The translations under genes and the position numbers were made by a program. From an uncultured Bacteroidales bacterium (lineage in GTDB: Bacteria; Bacteroidota; Bacteroidia; Bacteroidales; FEN-979), in assembly GCA_903875045.1 (NCBI GenBank), contig CAIQUS010000060.1, positions 100,036-164,035 of the forward strand: a stretch of 64,000 nucleotides of DNA, in the 5' to 3' direction. Of this stretch, positions 1 to 8,705 are shown piece after piece (positions within the stretch are counted from its first letter, which is position 1; each line of letters opens with the position of its first letter). Under the pieces are notes generated by a model. That model had not been told where the DNA came from and ran no database searches. It was given only the letters and a program-made list of their open reading frames with translations.

Positions 1-6
1 CTATTG

Positions 7-65
7 CAGTCAGCTTTAGCTGACTGTTAAAAGGGATGGGTAATGAGAATTTGGGCTTTAGCCCC
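7..65. repeat. Composite REP-like palindrome pair (copy 1)
   Basis: Two short perfect palindromes lie 26 bases apart. One is at 7-26 (9-bp arms CAGTCAGCT/AGCTGACTG around a 2-base loop) and one at 53-64 (5-bp arms GGGCT/AGCCC). Reverse-complemented, the unit has the same order, the same spacing and the same flank (CAATAG) as the element at 49903-49967. It sits just past the stop codon of the gingipain-like gene, a usual place for REP/BIME sequences. No REP-associated transposase is visible in the window. Confidence 0.75.
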
Positions 66-82
66 ATTAAATATCGAAAAGG

Positions 83-2626
83 TTACCTGCTGATGATCAG
101 TTTTCTGGTTGTCATCAAATCTTTCCCTTCTATCTTTAAAAAGTATATCCCTTCAGGAAGTGATGTCAGGTTAATGACTTTGCTGTACTGGCCGGTTACA
201 GGAATATTCCGCTCAGCATAAACCCTGGTTCCTATCATATCATACACATTGATTTCCAACAAATCCGTTGCGGCTGATTTAATTTTCAGCGTAAAAAATC
301 CATTGCCTGGATTGGGAAGTATTGTGTAAGTGAAGGATTCCGTTTTGTCATCTGCACCAGTCGGAAAATCTGCGACGATATAGCCCGATGCAAAAACACT
401 GTCGGAGGAAAAACCATCTCCAACAATCAGCTGAACATCGAAGGTCCCGACAGATTCGTAGGTGACAACAGGATTTTTTTCATTGGAAAATGCTGGCGTT
501 CCGCCCGGGAATTGCCAATGCCAGGTAGTGGCATTTCCGGTCGAGGTATCTGAAAAGGCAACGGAATGACCTGGGACAACCCTTGTGGGCAGCCCGGTAA
601 AACCTGCAGTTACAGGTGCTGGAATTGCTTGAACAATAAGCAAATCCTGATGTGGGAGCATGTTGTATGCAGTGATTACAAGATGGATTGTATCAAAAGC
701 TGTGGTCAATGCGGGGAAAGAAAGATTTACTGTGTTATTCACAACAACGCCTGTGGCAAGAATGGTATTGGCAGCCGTAGCCGTAACCCTGGCGCCATTC
801 ACACTGCAATTTACCTCAAGTGTTGAATCTGTGACAAAAAGGACTGTGTCATAATTTGCTGTGATTGGCTGCGGTACAGCTGTTCTGACCATGATGGTTG
901 GATCACCGAAAATGGTCCAGGTGTCGGCCATGTTGGCACCATCCGTGCCGTAAGAATCGATCATTTTCATACATCCGTTTATCGACAAACCTGCAAAGGT
1001 TCGTTTGATGTTGGTTGAATCAGATTCGATCAAAATGTTGGTCATGGCATCCTGACCTTCCATGGGAGAATTCCAGCTTTGATTGATGGTTGAACCCAGG
1101 AATGCGATGGCTCCGGTTGGCTGACCGCCCTGTGATGCCCGCAGCCATGCTTCGGCGAAGCAGGTGCCGGTGGTAAAATTGCCGTTAACACAGGCTACAG
1201 ACCAGATAAAAGGAAGCTTTCCAACATTGGTCAGTTGGTTAACATTGTTATTGCTGAACCCTGAAGTACCCCAAGAAGTATTGCTTCCATGGCCGGTGTA
1301 GAGGATCAGACTGGAACCGTTGTTCACTTCCGTGGCAACCATCGGAGGGGTTGGATTGCCATTTGCGTCATTACCGCCTTGTGATCCGTCAAATAATTCT
1401 GGGTTCATGGTGTATTTGTAACCCAGCAGTTGAGTTTGCTGATTTCTGATATGCTGATAATCCATTTCGTTGTCATCACCCGGGCCCTGGTCGGAACCAA
1501 TGCCAATAACAGTAGTGTACCAGTCATCGGTCAGAAACGCGGGACTTTGCTCATACTCGAGGGTACGCTGAACCATGGTCATAACTTGTGATTCATTCTC
1601 GGCGGAGAACCTCCCGATAAAAATATCGGCATAATGGTCGGTTCCGGCCACATATCCATAAGCATTATCGGAAGGACCCCCCAGGCCCCCACCGGTATTA
1701 GTCGGAACCTGAGCCCCGTCACCAACAAGGAGTACATGCGTGAGACCATTGGTGTTGTAATAATTTGCAATGAAAGTCCTGATTTGGGCTGAGGTGGCAC
1801 CGGCAGAATCTTTATTGATCATTTCGGTTTCATAACCTTCTGCACGTTTCCAGTTAATATAGGGCTGCATGGCGTTCATGAAAGGTCCGTAACAGATCAC
1901 CAGGAGTTTACCATATTCAGCTAAAGGTGTGTAGGTCATGGCATCGAAATTCCCGAATTGATGACGAAACACAGGCTGGAAGTCCTGGGATATTTTTTTT
2001 GAACTGACCGTTGAGGGCAATGGATTGTTTCCTGTTTCACTGGTTTGATAAAGTTCGATGGTCAGGTTGTGATAAACACGCAGAATCTTCGAAACCGGGT
2101 TATACTGGAAAGGATAGGCAATGATGGTTTGTCCGCGAACATCACGGATAATATATGGTTCGCGGGTATCACAAAGTGTTCCAGGGTAAAACTTATCAGC
2201 GGTATAAGTGGCACCGAAAGAAAATGGAACTGTTGAAGGATCAATATCTCTCATGATAACCCCCTTGGAAGGTGCAATCATCATGTTGGGATAATCTTTA
2301 TAATTGGCAGAAACAATGCGTAAACTCATTCCGGCCTGATCAGGGATTACAAGGGAAACGGTCATTTTTGGCAAATCGGGCGATCCGGCCTCCAGAACAG
2401 GTGTTGAATGTTCAACCTCAACACAATAAGCCGGACCATTTGAGGTTTGAACCTCGCGAAGGTTGAACCCATCGAGGGAGAATTGTACGGTCGATTTGCC
2501 AATGGTCGAAGATATCAGTTTGATTTTGGCAGGAACAGATTTTGAACTGCTGATATCAACCCAGTTACTGGTAAACCCGGTTACTGACCAGGCTAATAAG
2601 ATAATTAGTACAAAGGTTTTACGCAT
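83..2626 (-). CDS. Gingipain-like C25 cysteine peptidase with T9SS sorting domain
   Basis: Secreted cysteine protease, 847 residues from the ATG at 2626. This start is preferred over the ATG at 2662 because it opens directly on a signal peptide (MRKTFVLIILLAWSVTG) and because a -7 box (TAATTTTG) lies at 2665-2672. A propeptide-like region (about 40-230) precedes the C25 catalytic domain (about 240-590). The catalytic dyad is visible as His446 in YTGHGS and Cys479 in VACVNGNF. A PKD domain (about 690-760) and a T9SS type A C-terminal sorting domain (ILPNPGNG ... LPEGIYFLKI) follow, so export through the Por secretion system to the surface or medium is expected. It is last in a minus-strand run after rbfA, a methyltransferase and a permease, but has its own promoter-like box. 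Substrate specificity cannot be read from sequence. Confidence 0.93.
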   Translation of the reverse strand: MRKTFVLIILLAWSVTGFTSNWVDISSSKSVPAKIKLISSTIGKSTVQFSLDGFNLREVQTSNGPAYCVEVEHSTPVLEAGSPDLPKMTVSLVIPDQAGMSLRIVSANYKDYPNMMIAPSKGVIMRDIDPSTVPFSFGATYTADKFYPGTLCDTREPYIIRDVRGQTIIAYPFQYNPVSKILRVYHNLTIELYQTSETGNNPLPSTVSSKKISQDFQPVFRHQFGNFDAMTYTPLAEYGKLLVICYGPFMNAMQPYINWKRAEGYETEMINKDSAGATSAQIRTFIANYYNTNGLTHVLLVGDGAQVPTNTGGGLGGPSDNAYGYVAGTDHYADIFIGRFSAENESQVMTMVQRTLEYEQSPAFLTDDWYTTVIGIGSDQGPGDDNEMDYQHIRNQQTQLLGYKYTMNPELFDGSQGGNDANGNPTPPMVATEVNNGSSLILYTGHGSNTSWGTSGFSNNNVNQLTNVGKLPFIWSVACVNGNFTTGTCFAEAWLRASQGGQPTGAIAFLGSTINQSWNSPMEGQDAMTNILIESDSTNIKRTFAGLSINGCMKMIDSYGTDGANMADTWTIFGDPTIMVRTAVPQPITANYDTVLFVTDSTLEVNCSVNGARVTATAANTILATGVVVNNTVNLSFPALTTAFDTIHLVITAYNMLPHQDLLIVQAIPAPVTAGFTGLPTRVVPGHSVAFSDTSTGNATTWHWQFPGGTPAFSNEKNPVVTYESVGTFDVQLIVGDGFSSDSVFASGYIVADFPTGADDKTESFTYTILPNPGNGFFTLKIKSAATDLLEINVYDMIGTRVYAERNIPVTGQYSKVINLTSLPEGIYFLKIEGKDLMTTRKLIISR

Positions 2627-2664
2627 AGGAGTCAGATTAAAAGTGTTGCTGTTTAAGATCATAA

Positions 2665-2672
2665 CAAAATTA
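2665..2672 (-). promoter_or_regulatory. Bacteroidota -7 promoter box for the C25 peptidase gene
   Basis: Reads TAATTTTG on the minus strand, matching the Bacteroidota -7 consensus TAnnTTTG. It is about 38 bases upstream of the chosen ATG at 2626. No convincing -33 TTTG was found. Confidence 0.4.
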
Positions 2673-2708
2673 CATTTAAAAATGATGCAACAGGTAAAGA
2701 GGAGATAT

Positions 2709-2748
2709 TATTTACGATTTACGATTTACGATTTACGATTTGGGATTT
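2709..2748. repeat. 7-bp tandem array (TTTACGA unit)
   Basis: About four copies of TTTACGA plus one variant with GGG in place of ACG. The array lies 30 bases after the stop of the LolC/E-type permease gene. Read in the sense of that gene the unit is CGTAAAT, so it carries TAA once per unit and in all three frames. Confidence 0.9.
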
Positions 2749-2777
2749 AAGGGTGCTAATTTGATAGAATGCTCATG

Positions 2778-4013
2778 TTAATCAAGTTTGATCTCGCCGA
2801 CATGAACCTTTTTAATGTTGTAAACAGGATAACAGGCTGCCAGAAATCCGATGGCCATAACTGTCATGAAAACAACAATGAAATCAGTAATCTGCATGTA
2901 AACAGGATAAGCACTTACCACGAAACTGCTGTCGGCCGACCCCAGACGGATAAGGCCAAACCTGATTTGGATCCAGCAAATGATGCCGCCGAGTGTCAGC
3001 CCGACCAGGGCGCCAATGAATGAAATTAGAACTCCCTCGAGAAGGAAAATACGTTGGATCAAGCCCTGGCTGGCTCCCATACTTTGCAGCACAGCGATGT
3101 CTTTCTTCTTGTCCAAAATGAGCATGGATAATGTTCCAATCACATTGAATGTGGCAATAATCAGAATTAGTGTGAGGATCATGAAGATGTAATTCTTTTC
3201 AGACACCATGATTTTATAAAGGATTTCCTGCTGCTGATAACGGTTTTTTACGGTGAATTTATTGCCAATCAGCGTTTCAATCTGCTTTTGGATGTCCTTT
3301 TGATCGGCATTTTTGGCAAGATCTATTTCGATCGAAGTACGTTCATCTCCATAATCAAGCAACTGTTTTACGAAACGTAATGGCAATATGGCGTATTTAA
3401 CATCGTATTCCCACTGGATCTGAAAAAAGCCGGACGGAAAGATGATATCAGATTGGAAGGCATTCTCGAATCCTCCGGAAAAGCTGGCGTCACGACGCGG
3501 AGCGTAAACTGAAATTGGGTTGAGGTAGTCCTGCAGGTTGGCATTCAGTGAACCTGCAACCCCGTATCCCAATAGAGCATAATCCTTATCTCCATCCTGT
3601 AAAATGAAGTTTCCCTCCACCATCATGGTATCGAGCCCGCTCATCCTGGTGAAAGATTCACTGACCCCTTTAATGGTAACGATCGTCTGGTTATCCTTGT
3701 ATTTCATCAGCGCATCTTCCTCAATAACCTCTGTAAAGTGCAACACCCCGGGAATTTTTTTCAACTGATCGAGCGGAAGGCTTTGAACATTGAATGTTTT
3801 GCCATGGCTGGCAGTTATTTGTATGCTGGCATTGAACGAACTGAACAATGAAACAACAAGTTTGTCAAATCCATTAAAGACAGACAGCACAATGATGAGT
3901 GCCATGGCCCCGATGGCCACCCCCACAACAGAAATGGCAGAAATGATATTGATAATATTGTGCGATTTCCTTGAAATCAGATACCGGCGGGCAATATAGA
4001 AGGGGAAGTTCAA
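2778..4013 (-). CDS. LolC/LolE-type FtsX-like ABC transporter permease
   Basis: Inner-membrane permease, 411 residues, of the FtsX/MacB family subgroup involved in lipoprotein release from the inner membrane. The N-terminus (FYIARRYLISRKSHNIINIIS) is the family hallmark, followed by the first membrane helix (about 20-48). A large periplasmic domain (about 50-265) and three further helices (about 270-300, 320-350, 370-400) complete the usual layout. The start is TTG at 4013: the in-frame codons upstream come from a 7-bp repeat and reach a stop with no ATG. The partner ATPase (LolD) is not in the window. The order rbfA, methyltransferase, permease suggests co-transcription. Confidence 0.9.
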   Translation of the reverse strand: MNFPFYIARRYLISRKSHNIINIISAISVVGVAIGAMALIIVLSVFNGFDKLVVSLFSSFNASIQITASHGKTFNVQSLPLDQLKKIPGVLHFTEVIEEDALMKYKDNQTIVTIKGVSESFTRMSGLDTMMVEGNFILQDGDKDYALLGYGVAGSLNANLQDYLNPISVYAPRRDASFSGGFENAFQSDIIFPSGFFQIQWEYDVKYAILPLRFVKQLLDYGDERTSIEIDLAKNADQKDIQKQIETLIGNKFTVKNRYQQQEILYKIMVSEKNYIFMILTLILIIATFNVIGTLSMLILDKKKDIAVLQSMGASQGLIQRIFLLEGVLISFIGALVGLTLGGIICWIQIRFGLIRLGSADSSFVVSAYPVYMQITDFIVVFMTVMAIGFLAACYPVYNIKKVHVGEIKLD

Positions 4014-4019
4014 AAAAAT

Positions 4020-4051
4020 ACGATTTACGATTTAAGATTTGCGATTTACGA
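4020..4051. repeat. 7-bp tandem array, degenerate (TTTACGA unit)
   Basis: Four to five imperfect copies of the same 7-bp unit as at 2709-2748, directly abutting the TTG start of the permease gene. The unit runs in the sense CGTAAAT relative to the minus-strand genes. Confidence 0.85.
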
Positions 4052-4075
4052 AATGCAAATTGACAATTTTATTTT

Positions 4076-4140
4076 TGCATCGCCTGCATTGCTTTCATCG
4101 CCTGCATTGCTTTCATTGCCTGCATTGTTTGCATTGTTTT
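4076..4140. repeat. 9-bp tandem array (CAATGNARR unit on the minus strand)
   Basis: Seven units of 9 bp, alternating two variants (on the minus strand CAATGCAGG and CAATGAAAG-like). It starts 9 bases after the methyltransferase stop and is separated from the downstream 7-bp array by 25 bases. The same 9-bp family occurs at 33286-33344. Confidence 0.85.
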
Positions 4141-4142
4141 TT

Positions 4143-4967
4143 TTACTTCCACGCCTTCACGATCAGCCCCGTACCAGTTTTATGTGTCATTTTCAGGTCG
4201 AGCCAATTACAGCAAAAAGCGACGGGGAATGTAAGCAGGTAATAAAAAGGCAGCAAAATAAAAAAGAGTTTTGTTGTATTGAGCATCAGCACCGGGTATT
4301 TCATCGAAAGCCGCCAGGCGATTTTTCCGGGTGTACCATACGTATAACGGGCTTCTGTTTTTGAGAATCCGGCATGCTTGAGTTTTTCCTGAATTTCCAG
4401 AATGTTATATCCATCCCTGACATGCTCATCAATAAATGATCCACCCTCTTCATGGTCATGAACATCGGATCCTCCCTGGTCTGAAGGTGTAGAAATCAGT
4501 AGCATTCCATGCTGTGTCAATGAATCGTAGAAATTCCTGAATACCGCTCCGTCATCGCCAATATGTTCCATCACATCCACAGAAAGGATTAGATCAAACC
4601 GGTCAGGCATTGTAAACTGCGTAAGGTCAGCTTTTTCAAAAAGCACATTTTCGCGGCCAATTCGTGTAAAGAATGCATTGCAATCAGCTATCTGTTCGTC
4701 CTTTACGTCAACAGCATCCACAAACCATGAAGTGGACAGGCCCGTAAGCAAATAGGTGTATTGACCAAACCCTGAACCGGCATCCAGAATATAGCGTTTG
4801 GTTTTTCCCTGCCCGGGCTGTGTTTTCCCCGCCCAGTTTCTGATCTCTTTTCGTACGTGCCAGGCACGCAGAAGCAGCAAATCAAGAAGTTTATAAAATG
4901 AAATTCGCAGAAAGGGGGTTTTGTTGAAAACCTTTCCCAGCGTCTTTTTTATCGGATCGTATTGCAT
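4143..4967 (-). CDS. Class I SAM-dependent methyltransferase
   Basis: Putative methyltransferase of 274 residues. The SAM-binding motif I is visible as LDAGSGFGQYTYLL (about 62-75), and the acidic post-I and motif II segments follow (ADLTQF, FDLILSVDVMEHIGDD). A strongly hydrophobic stretch near the C-terminus (FFILLPFYYLLTFPVAF) suggests a membrane-associated or lipid substrate; this is inference. It lies between rbfA and the LolC/E-type permease on the minus strand. The substrate is not identifiable from sequence. Confidence 0.85.
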   Translation of the reverse strand: MQYDPIKKTLGKVFNKTPFLRISFYKLLDLLLLRAWHVRKEIRNWAGKTQPGQGKTKRYILDAGSGFGQYTYLLTGLSTSWFVDAVDVKDEQIADCNAFFTRIGRENVLFEKADLTQFTMPDRFDLILSVDVMEHIGDDGAVFRNFYDSLTQHGMLLISTPSDQGGSDVHDHEEGGSFIDEHVRDGYNILEIQEKLKHAGFSKTEARYTYGTPGKIAWRLSMKYPVLMLNTTKLFFILLPFYYLLTFPVAFCCNWLDLKMTHKTGTGLIVKAWK

Positions 4968-5008
4968 AATTCAAAATTATAATCAGCACAGCCCCTTCAC
5001 CCATCCAC

Positions 5009-5088
5009 TTGCCCACTTGCCCACTTGCCCACTTGCCCACTTGCCCACCTGCCCACTTGTCCACTTGTCCACTTGTCCACTTGTTCAC
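5009..5088. repeat. 8-bp tandem array (GTGGGCAA/GTGGACAA on minus strand)
   Basis: Ten consecutive 8-bp units. On the minus strand they read GTGAACAA, then GTGGACAA (three), GTGGGCAG, and GTGGGCAA (five). The TGA stop codon of rbfA (5085-5087) lies inside the first unit, so the array begins exactly at the end of the gene and fills part of the gap to the methyltransferase gene. It belongs to the family with consensus GTRRRCNR, also seen at 9610, 14663 and 36048. Confidence 0.92.
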
Positions 5089-5420
5089 CTCAACAAACTA
5101 TCAATATTCTCAATATAATCCAACGAATCATCAAGGTAAAACTGCAGTTCAGGCATTACACGCAATTGGTTGTGTACACGCTGTGCCAGAAAATGTCTGA
5201 TTTCGCGGCCATGATGCCGGATTTTTTCAAGCAGGACCTGTTTGTCGGTTGTGATAAACAAACTCAGGTGGACTTTGGCAATGGCCAGATCCTTGCTAAC
5301 CTGAACCTTGGTAACGGTGATCAATGCCCCTTCGAACAGATTCCGGCTCTCTTGCTGGAAAATGACGCCCAGATCCTTCTGGATCAGACGTGATATTTTT
5401 AATTGACGTGTCGATTCCAT
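5085..5420 (-). CDS. rbfA: 30S ribosome-binding factor A
   Basis: Ribosome maturation factor, 111 residues, that binds the 30S subunit and helps 16S rRNA 5'-end processing and cold adaptation. The whole-length match to the family includes the N-terminal RQLKISRLIQKDLGVIF, the KH-type core (ALITVTKVQVSKDLAIAKVHLS) and the C-terminal PELQFYLDDSLDYIENID. Length is typical. The ATG at 5420 follows a -7 box (TACCTTTG, 5425-5432 on the minus strand) so closely that the transcript would be almost leaderless. Its TGA stop is part of the first unit of an 8-bp repeat array. Confidence 0.95.
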   Translation of the reverse strand: MESTRQLKISRLIQKDLGVIFQQESRNLFEGALITVTKVQVSKDLAIAKVHLSLFITTDKQVLLEKIRHHGREIRHFLAQRVHNQLRVMPELQFYLDDSLDYIENIDSLLR

Positions 5421-5424
5421 GAGG

Positions 5425-5432
5425 CAAAGGTA
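5425..5432 (-). promoter_or_regulatory. -7 promoter box for rbfA
   Basis: TACCTTTG on the minus strand, matching TAnnTTTG, ending 4 bases before the rbfA ATG. No clear -33 element is seen. Confidence 0.4.
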
Positions 5433-5439
5433 GTAATTA

Positions 5440-6468
5440 TTACGGCTGCTTTTTGCCCAGGTTAAAGTCGCGGGTAAGACTCACCGCGAATGAATATTTT
5501 GGGGTCATCTGTTTGCCGTTATAATACTTGTAAACAGGAATGTCGCATAAAATGGTCAGATTCCATTTTCCAACAATGCTGTAACTTAATTGCGGGGAAA
5601 CAGTGACAAGGTCAAAACCTGAATTTATCACCTTATTTCCACCTTCATCATTGGTATTGGCGTAATCCTGGTCATTGGTTTTCCATTCGTTGCGAATCTG
5701 GATGATTCCAAAAAAATATTTCATTATTTTTTTGGAAACAAAGATGGAATTAAGAAGGATGTTTCCGTATTTATAGTCGGTTTGCTGAATGTAGTCATTT
5801 TTGATGCGGAAATTATAATCGTACCGGTTGATGGAAAAAATCCGCAAGGTAATGGACGGAAATCCTTTATTCAGGAAGAGCATGGCTGAGGCTCCGAAAG
5901 CATTGGTGGATGGTTGGAGGTCGCGACTAACCTGATGGCCGTCGATGTATTGCGGATTAAGCGTAAAGGGATAACGGAAACCTGCACCGGCAGTAATCTC
6001 AACCTGTGAAGCGGGTTTAATGAATGCCCCGTATTTCAAGGTCACACTACCGTTTGACATACCATATCCTTTGCTTTGCGGAACCAGTGGATTGTTATGG
6101 TTCTGGGTTTTATCAAAATAGTATCCTGCATCGGTTTCAATGGTCAGACGTTTTGTGATCCCATAAGCAACCGCGATGCCTGCAAAATTATAGCTTGAGT
6201 TTGCAAGATCAACGTTATCGGTTGTTTTTCCGGACCCTTCGTAATAAGTATCTGAGTAGCTGTGCCGGTAATAGGTAATAGCACGAAGATAATTTTTACC
6301 CAGAACCCCAACGTAAACAGAAGCCCCTACTGGGCTGCCGGTAGAGCAGCACTGGGCCACACACGGAAGGGCTGAGAATACGGAAAAAGCGGAGATAACT
6401 AAACTCAGCGCTGTTTTAGTTATGCGACCTGACAATGATAGTTTTTGTTTCAGAGTGGTTGTACTCAT
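5440..6468 (-). CDS. Predicted outer-membrane beta-barrel protein
   Basis: Protein of 342 residues with a signal-peptide-like segment (TALSLVISAFSVFSALPCVAQ, about 19-39). Alternating amphipathic strands rich in Tyr and Phe follow and end in an aromatic-rich strand (YSFAVSLTRDFNLG), as in outer-membrane barrels. No specific family is recognised; it may be a transporter-like barrel. The ATG at 6468 lies 53 bp inside the upstream lipoprotein gene, and the first 18 residues precede the signal peptide, so the true start could be an internal TTG. The two genes look translationally coupled. Confidence 0.75.
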   Translation of the reverse strand: MSTTTLKQKLSLSGRITKTALSLVISAFSVFSALPCVAQCCSTGSPVGASVYVGVLGKNYLRAITYYRHSYSDTYYEGSGKTTDNVDLANSSYNFAGIAVAYGITKRLTIETDAGYYFDKTQNHNNPLVPQSKGYGMSNGSVTLKYGAFIKPASQVEITAGAGFRYPFTLNPQYIDGHQVSRDLQPSTNAFGASAMLFLNKGFPSITLRIFSINRYDYNFRIKNDYIQQTDYKYGNILLNSIFVSKKIMKYFFGIIQIRNEWKTNDQDYANTNDEGGNKVINSGFDLVTVSPQLSYSIVGKWNLTILCDIPVYKYYNGKQMTPKYSFAVSLTRDFNLGKKQP

Positions 6469-6763
6469 CAGTTACCAGGCAAGAGATGGTAAATTTGGCC
6501 TGGTGGCAAACCGTCCATTGCACGGTAGCGCCACTCCCCACAAATGTACCATAGGATGCCGTCCAGGTGTATGTCAGACCATCACCGGTTGCATTGGCTG
6601 ATATGGTCGTAATGTCGTTAACTTTGATCACGGTATCAGCTGCAGTAAGTGCACTGAATTTAAAATTTGCACCAGCGGCCGGGTCAGCGGGGGCGGCACT
6701 TTTGCTGCATGCGGATATAACCACAATGATCAGCAGGGACATATAGATATATACTTTTTTCAT
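6416..6763 (-). CDS. Lipoprotein with Ig/PKD-like domain
   Basis: Small lipoprotein, 115 residues. The signal peptide MKKVYIYMSLLIIVVISAC ends in a lipobox with Cys19. The rest is a single Ig/PKD-like beta domain (about 30-112) with the typical LTYTWTAS and ISCLVTDEYNHSETKTIIV strands. It probably sits on the outer membrane next to the product of the overlapping downstream barrel gene, with which it shares 53 bp. A -7 box (TACATTTG) lies at 6784-6791. Function unknown. Confidence 0.82.
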   Translation of the reverse strand: MKKVYIYMSLLIIVVISACSKSAAPADPAAGANFKFSALTAADTVIKVNDITTISANATGDGLTYTWTASYGTFVGSGATVQWTVCHQAKFTISCLVTDEYNHSETKTIIVRSHN

Positions 6764-6783
6764 TTTTTTACAGTTTTAGAAAA

Positions 6784-6791
6784 CAAATGTA
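6784..6791 (-). promoter_or_regulatory. -7 promoter box for lipoprotein/barrel pair
   Basis: TACATTTG on the minus strand, 20 bases upstream of the lipoprotein ATG at 6763. Matches TAnnTTTG; no clear -33. Confidence 0.4.
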
Positions 6792-6853
6792 CATATTTAA
6801 TTATATCAACAGACCGTTTTTTTCTAAAAATATAATATTTCAGCTTAAACTTC

Positions 6854-6861
6854 TATCTTTG
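6854..6861 (+). promoter_or_regulatory. -7 promoter box for the ABC exporter
   Basis: TATCTTTG matches TAnnTTTG, just 5 bases before the ATG at 6867. If used, the transcript would be leaderless or nearly so. Confidence 0.4.
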
Positions 6862-6866
6862 CGGCA

Positions 6867-8687
6867 ATGAAAAGCTTTTTAAAAATTCTTCGTTATGCTG
6901 GTCCATATTGGGTTTATGCCATGCTTAACGCTGTTTTTAATATCATTTCAGTTCTGTTTTCCCTGGTTTCATTTGCCCTGTTCATTCCGGTTTTGCAAAT
7001 GCTTTTCCACAGCATGGCTATTCCTAAGTCGGCCCCACCGATGCGCATGGAGATCGATGCGGTCAGGGATAATTTTTATTACTATTGCGGCCAGTTGATA
7101 GAGCGCTACGGCAACGAAAAAATGCTTGTCTATATTGGCCTCACCATTATTATCCTGTTTTTTCTTAAAAACCTGTTTCGCTATCTGGCCATGTATTTCC
7201 TTGCAGTTGTGAGAAACGGCGTGGTAAAAGATCTGAGGAATGACCTTTACCTGAAAATTCTGATCCTGCCATTGTCCTACTTCAATGAAAAGCGCAAGGG
7301 GGACATCATGGCACGTATGACCACCGATGTTCAGGAGGTAGAATGGTCGATTATGAGTTCATTGGAGATGGCCTTCCGTGATCCGATCACCATGTTAACC
7401 TACCTGATCACGCTTTTTGTGATCAGCCCGTCACTGACGGTTTTTGTACTGGTGTTGTTGCCTTTGAGCGGAATCATCATCGGGAGGATCGGGAAAAGCC
7501 TGAAACGGACTTCCGACAAGGGCCAGTATAAAATGGGGGTGCTTCTATCGATCATTGAGGAAACCATCTCCGGTTTGCGAATTATCAAAGCTTTCAATGC
7601 CATCGGATTTGCCGACAAACGATTTCGCCATACGAACAATGAATACAACCGCCTGATGATCAGGCTCTACAGGAAACGTGACCTGGCCTCCCCGTTGAGC
7701 GAATTTCTCAGCGCCTGTGTGGTCACCATCGTATTATGGTACGGGGGGAAGCTTGTATTTACGCCCGGTAATTTTCTGGATGCTGCTGCTTTCCTGGTGT
7801 ACCTTGGAATTTTTTCTCAGCTGATGCCACCTGCCAAAGCCATCACCCAGGCATTTTACAACATTCAGAAGGGTGCTGCGTCTGTTGAACGAATTGAACA
7901 GGTATTAAGAGAACCTGAAATAATTGTTGAAAAACCGGATGCAGCAGTTAAAAAAGAATTTTTTACAGAAATCGAATACCGGAATGTCAGCTTTTCTTAT
8001 GTCGAAGAACCTGTGCTGAAAAGTATAAACCTGATAATACCCAAGGGACGTACCATTGCAGTCGTAGGCCCATCCGGCGGTGGAAAATCAACCCTGGTTG
8101 ACTTATTGCCACGCTTTTATGATTGCAGGGAAGGGGGAATTTTTATCGATGGGGTGGATATCCGTGATTTAATCATTCATGATCTGCGTGGGTTAATGGG
8201 CATTGTATCGCAGGAAACGATCCTTTTTAATGATACAGTTTTCAGCAACATCGCATTTGGAATGGAAAACGTTGGGGAAGCGGAGGTAATTGCCGCAGCA
8301 AAAGTAGCCAATGCCCATGAATTCATCGAAAAAATGCCTATGGGATATTCGACAAACATTGGCGACAGGGGAACCAAACTTTCAGGAGGTCAGCGTCAGC
8401 GGCTCAGTATTGCCCGAGCCGTGTTGAAAAATCCACCAATCCTCATTCTCGATGAAGCCACCTCTGCACTGGATACCGAATCGGAACGTCTGGTACAGCA
8501 GGCACTCGAAAATCTTATGCGCCACCGTACTTCGATCGTGATCGCCCACCGCCTTTCCACCATCCAGTTTGCCGATGAAATCATCGTATTGCAAAGAGGG
8601 GAATTGGTTGAACGTGGTACCCATTCCGACCTGCTTGAGCGGAATGGCGTTTACAGAAAATTGTACGAGTTGCAATCGTTTGTGTAG
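6867..8687 (+). CDS. MsbA-like ABC exporter (fused permease and ATPase)
   Basis: Half-transporter of 606 residues that would work as a homodimer in the inner membrane, exporting a lipid or other amphipathic molecule. Six membrane helices occupy about 1-330. The nucleotide-binding domain shows Walker A GPSGGGKST (401-409), the signature LSGGQRQRLSIARA (505-518), Walker B ILILDEATSALD with catalytic Glu530, and the switch His561 (IVIAHRLS). The domain order and length are those of MsbA-type exporters, but the substrate cannot be assigned. The DUF1295 gene follows after 18 bp and is probably co-transcribed. Confidence 0.93.
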   Translation: MKSFLKILRYAGPYWVYAMLNAVFNIISVLFSLVSFALFIPVLQMLFHSMAIPKSAPPMRMEIDAVRDNFYYYCGQLIERYGNEKMLVYIGLTIIILFFLKNLFRYLAMYFLAVVRNGVVKDLRNDLYLKILILPLSYFNEKRKGDIMARMTTDVQEVEWSIMSSLEMAFRDPITMLTYLITLFVISPSLTVFVLVLLPLSGIIIGRIGKSLKRTSDKGQYKMGVLLSIIEETISGLRIIKAFNAIGFADKRFRHTNNEYNRLMIRLYRKRDLASPLSEFLSACVVTIVLWYGGKLVFTPGNFLDAAAFLVYLGIFSQLMPPAKAITQAFYNIQKGAASVERIEQVLREPEIIVEKPDAAVKKEFFTEIEYRNVSFSYVEEPVLKSINLIIPKGRTIAVVGPSGGGKSTLVDLLPRFYDCREGGIFIDGVDIRDLIIHDLRGLMGIVSQETILFNDTVFSNIAFGMENVGEAEVIAAAKVANAHEFIEKMPMGYSTNIGDRGTKLSGGQRQRLSIARAVLKNPPILILDEATSALDTESERLVQQALENLMRHRTSIVIAHRLSTIQFADEIIVLQRGELVERGTHSDLLERNGVYRKLYELQSFV

Positions 8688-8705
8688 TTTAATCCGCAAT
8701 GAGTT

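Noticed and set aside
5009..5088. Tandem arrays considered as CRISPR
   Set aside because: Units are 7-9 bp with no spacers, and no cas genes are present.
4039..5393. Plus-strand ORFs at 4039-4364 and 4921-5393 with His/Cys/Leu/Pro-rich translations
   Set aside because: They are translations of the 8- and 9-bp repeat arrays and of the antisense of rbfA and the methyltransferase; the repetitive composition comes from the DNA repeats.
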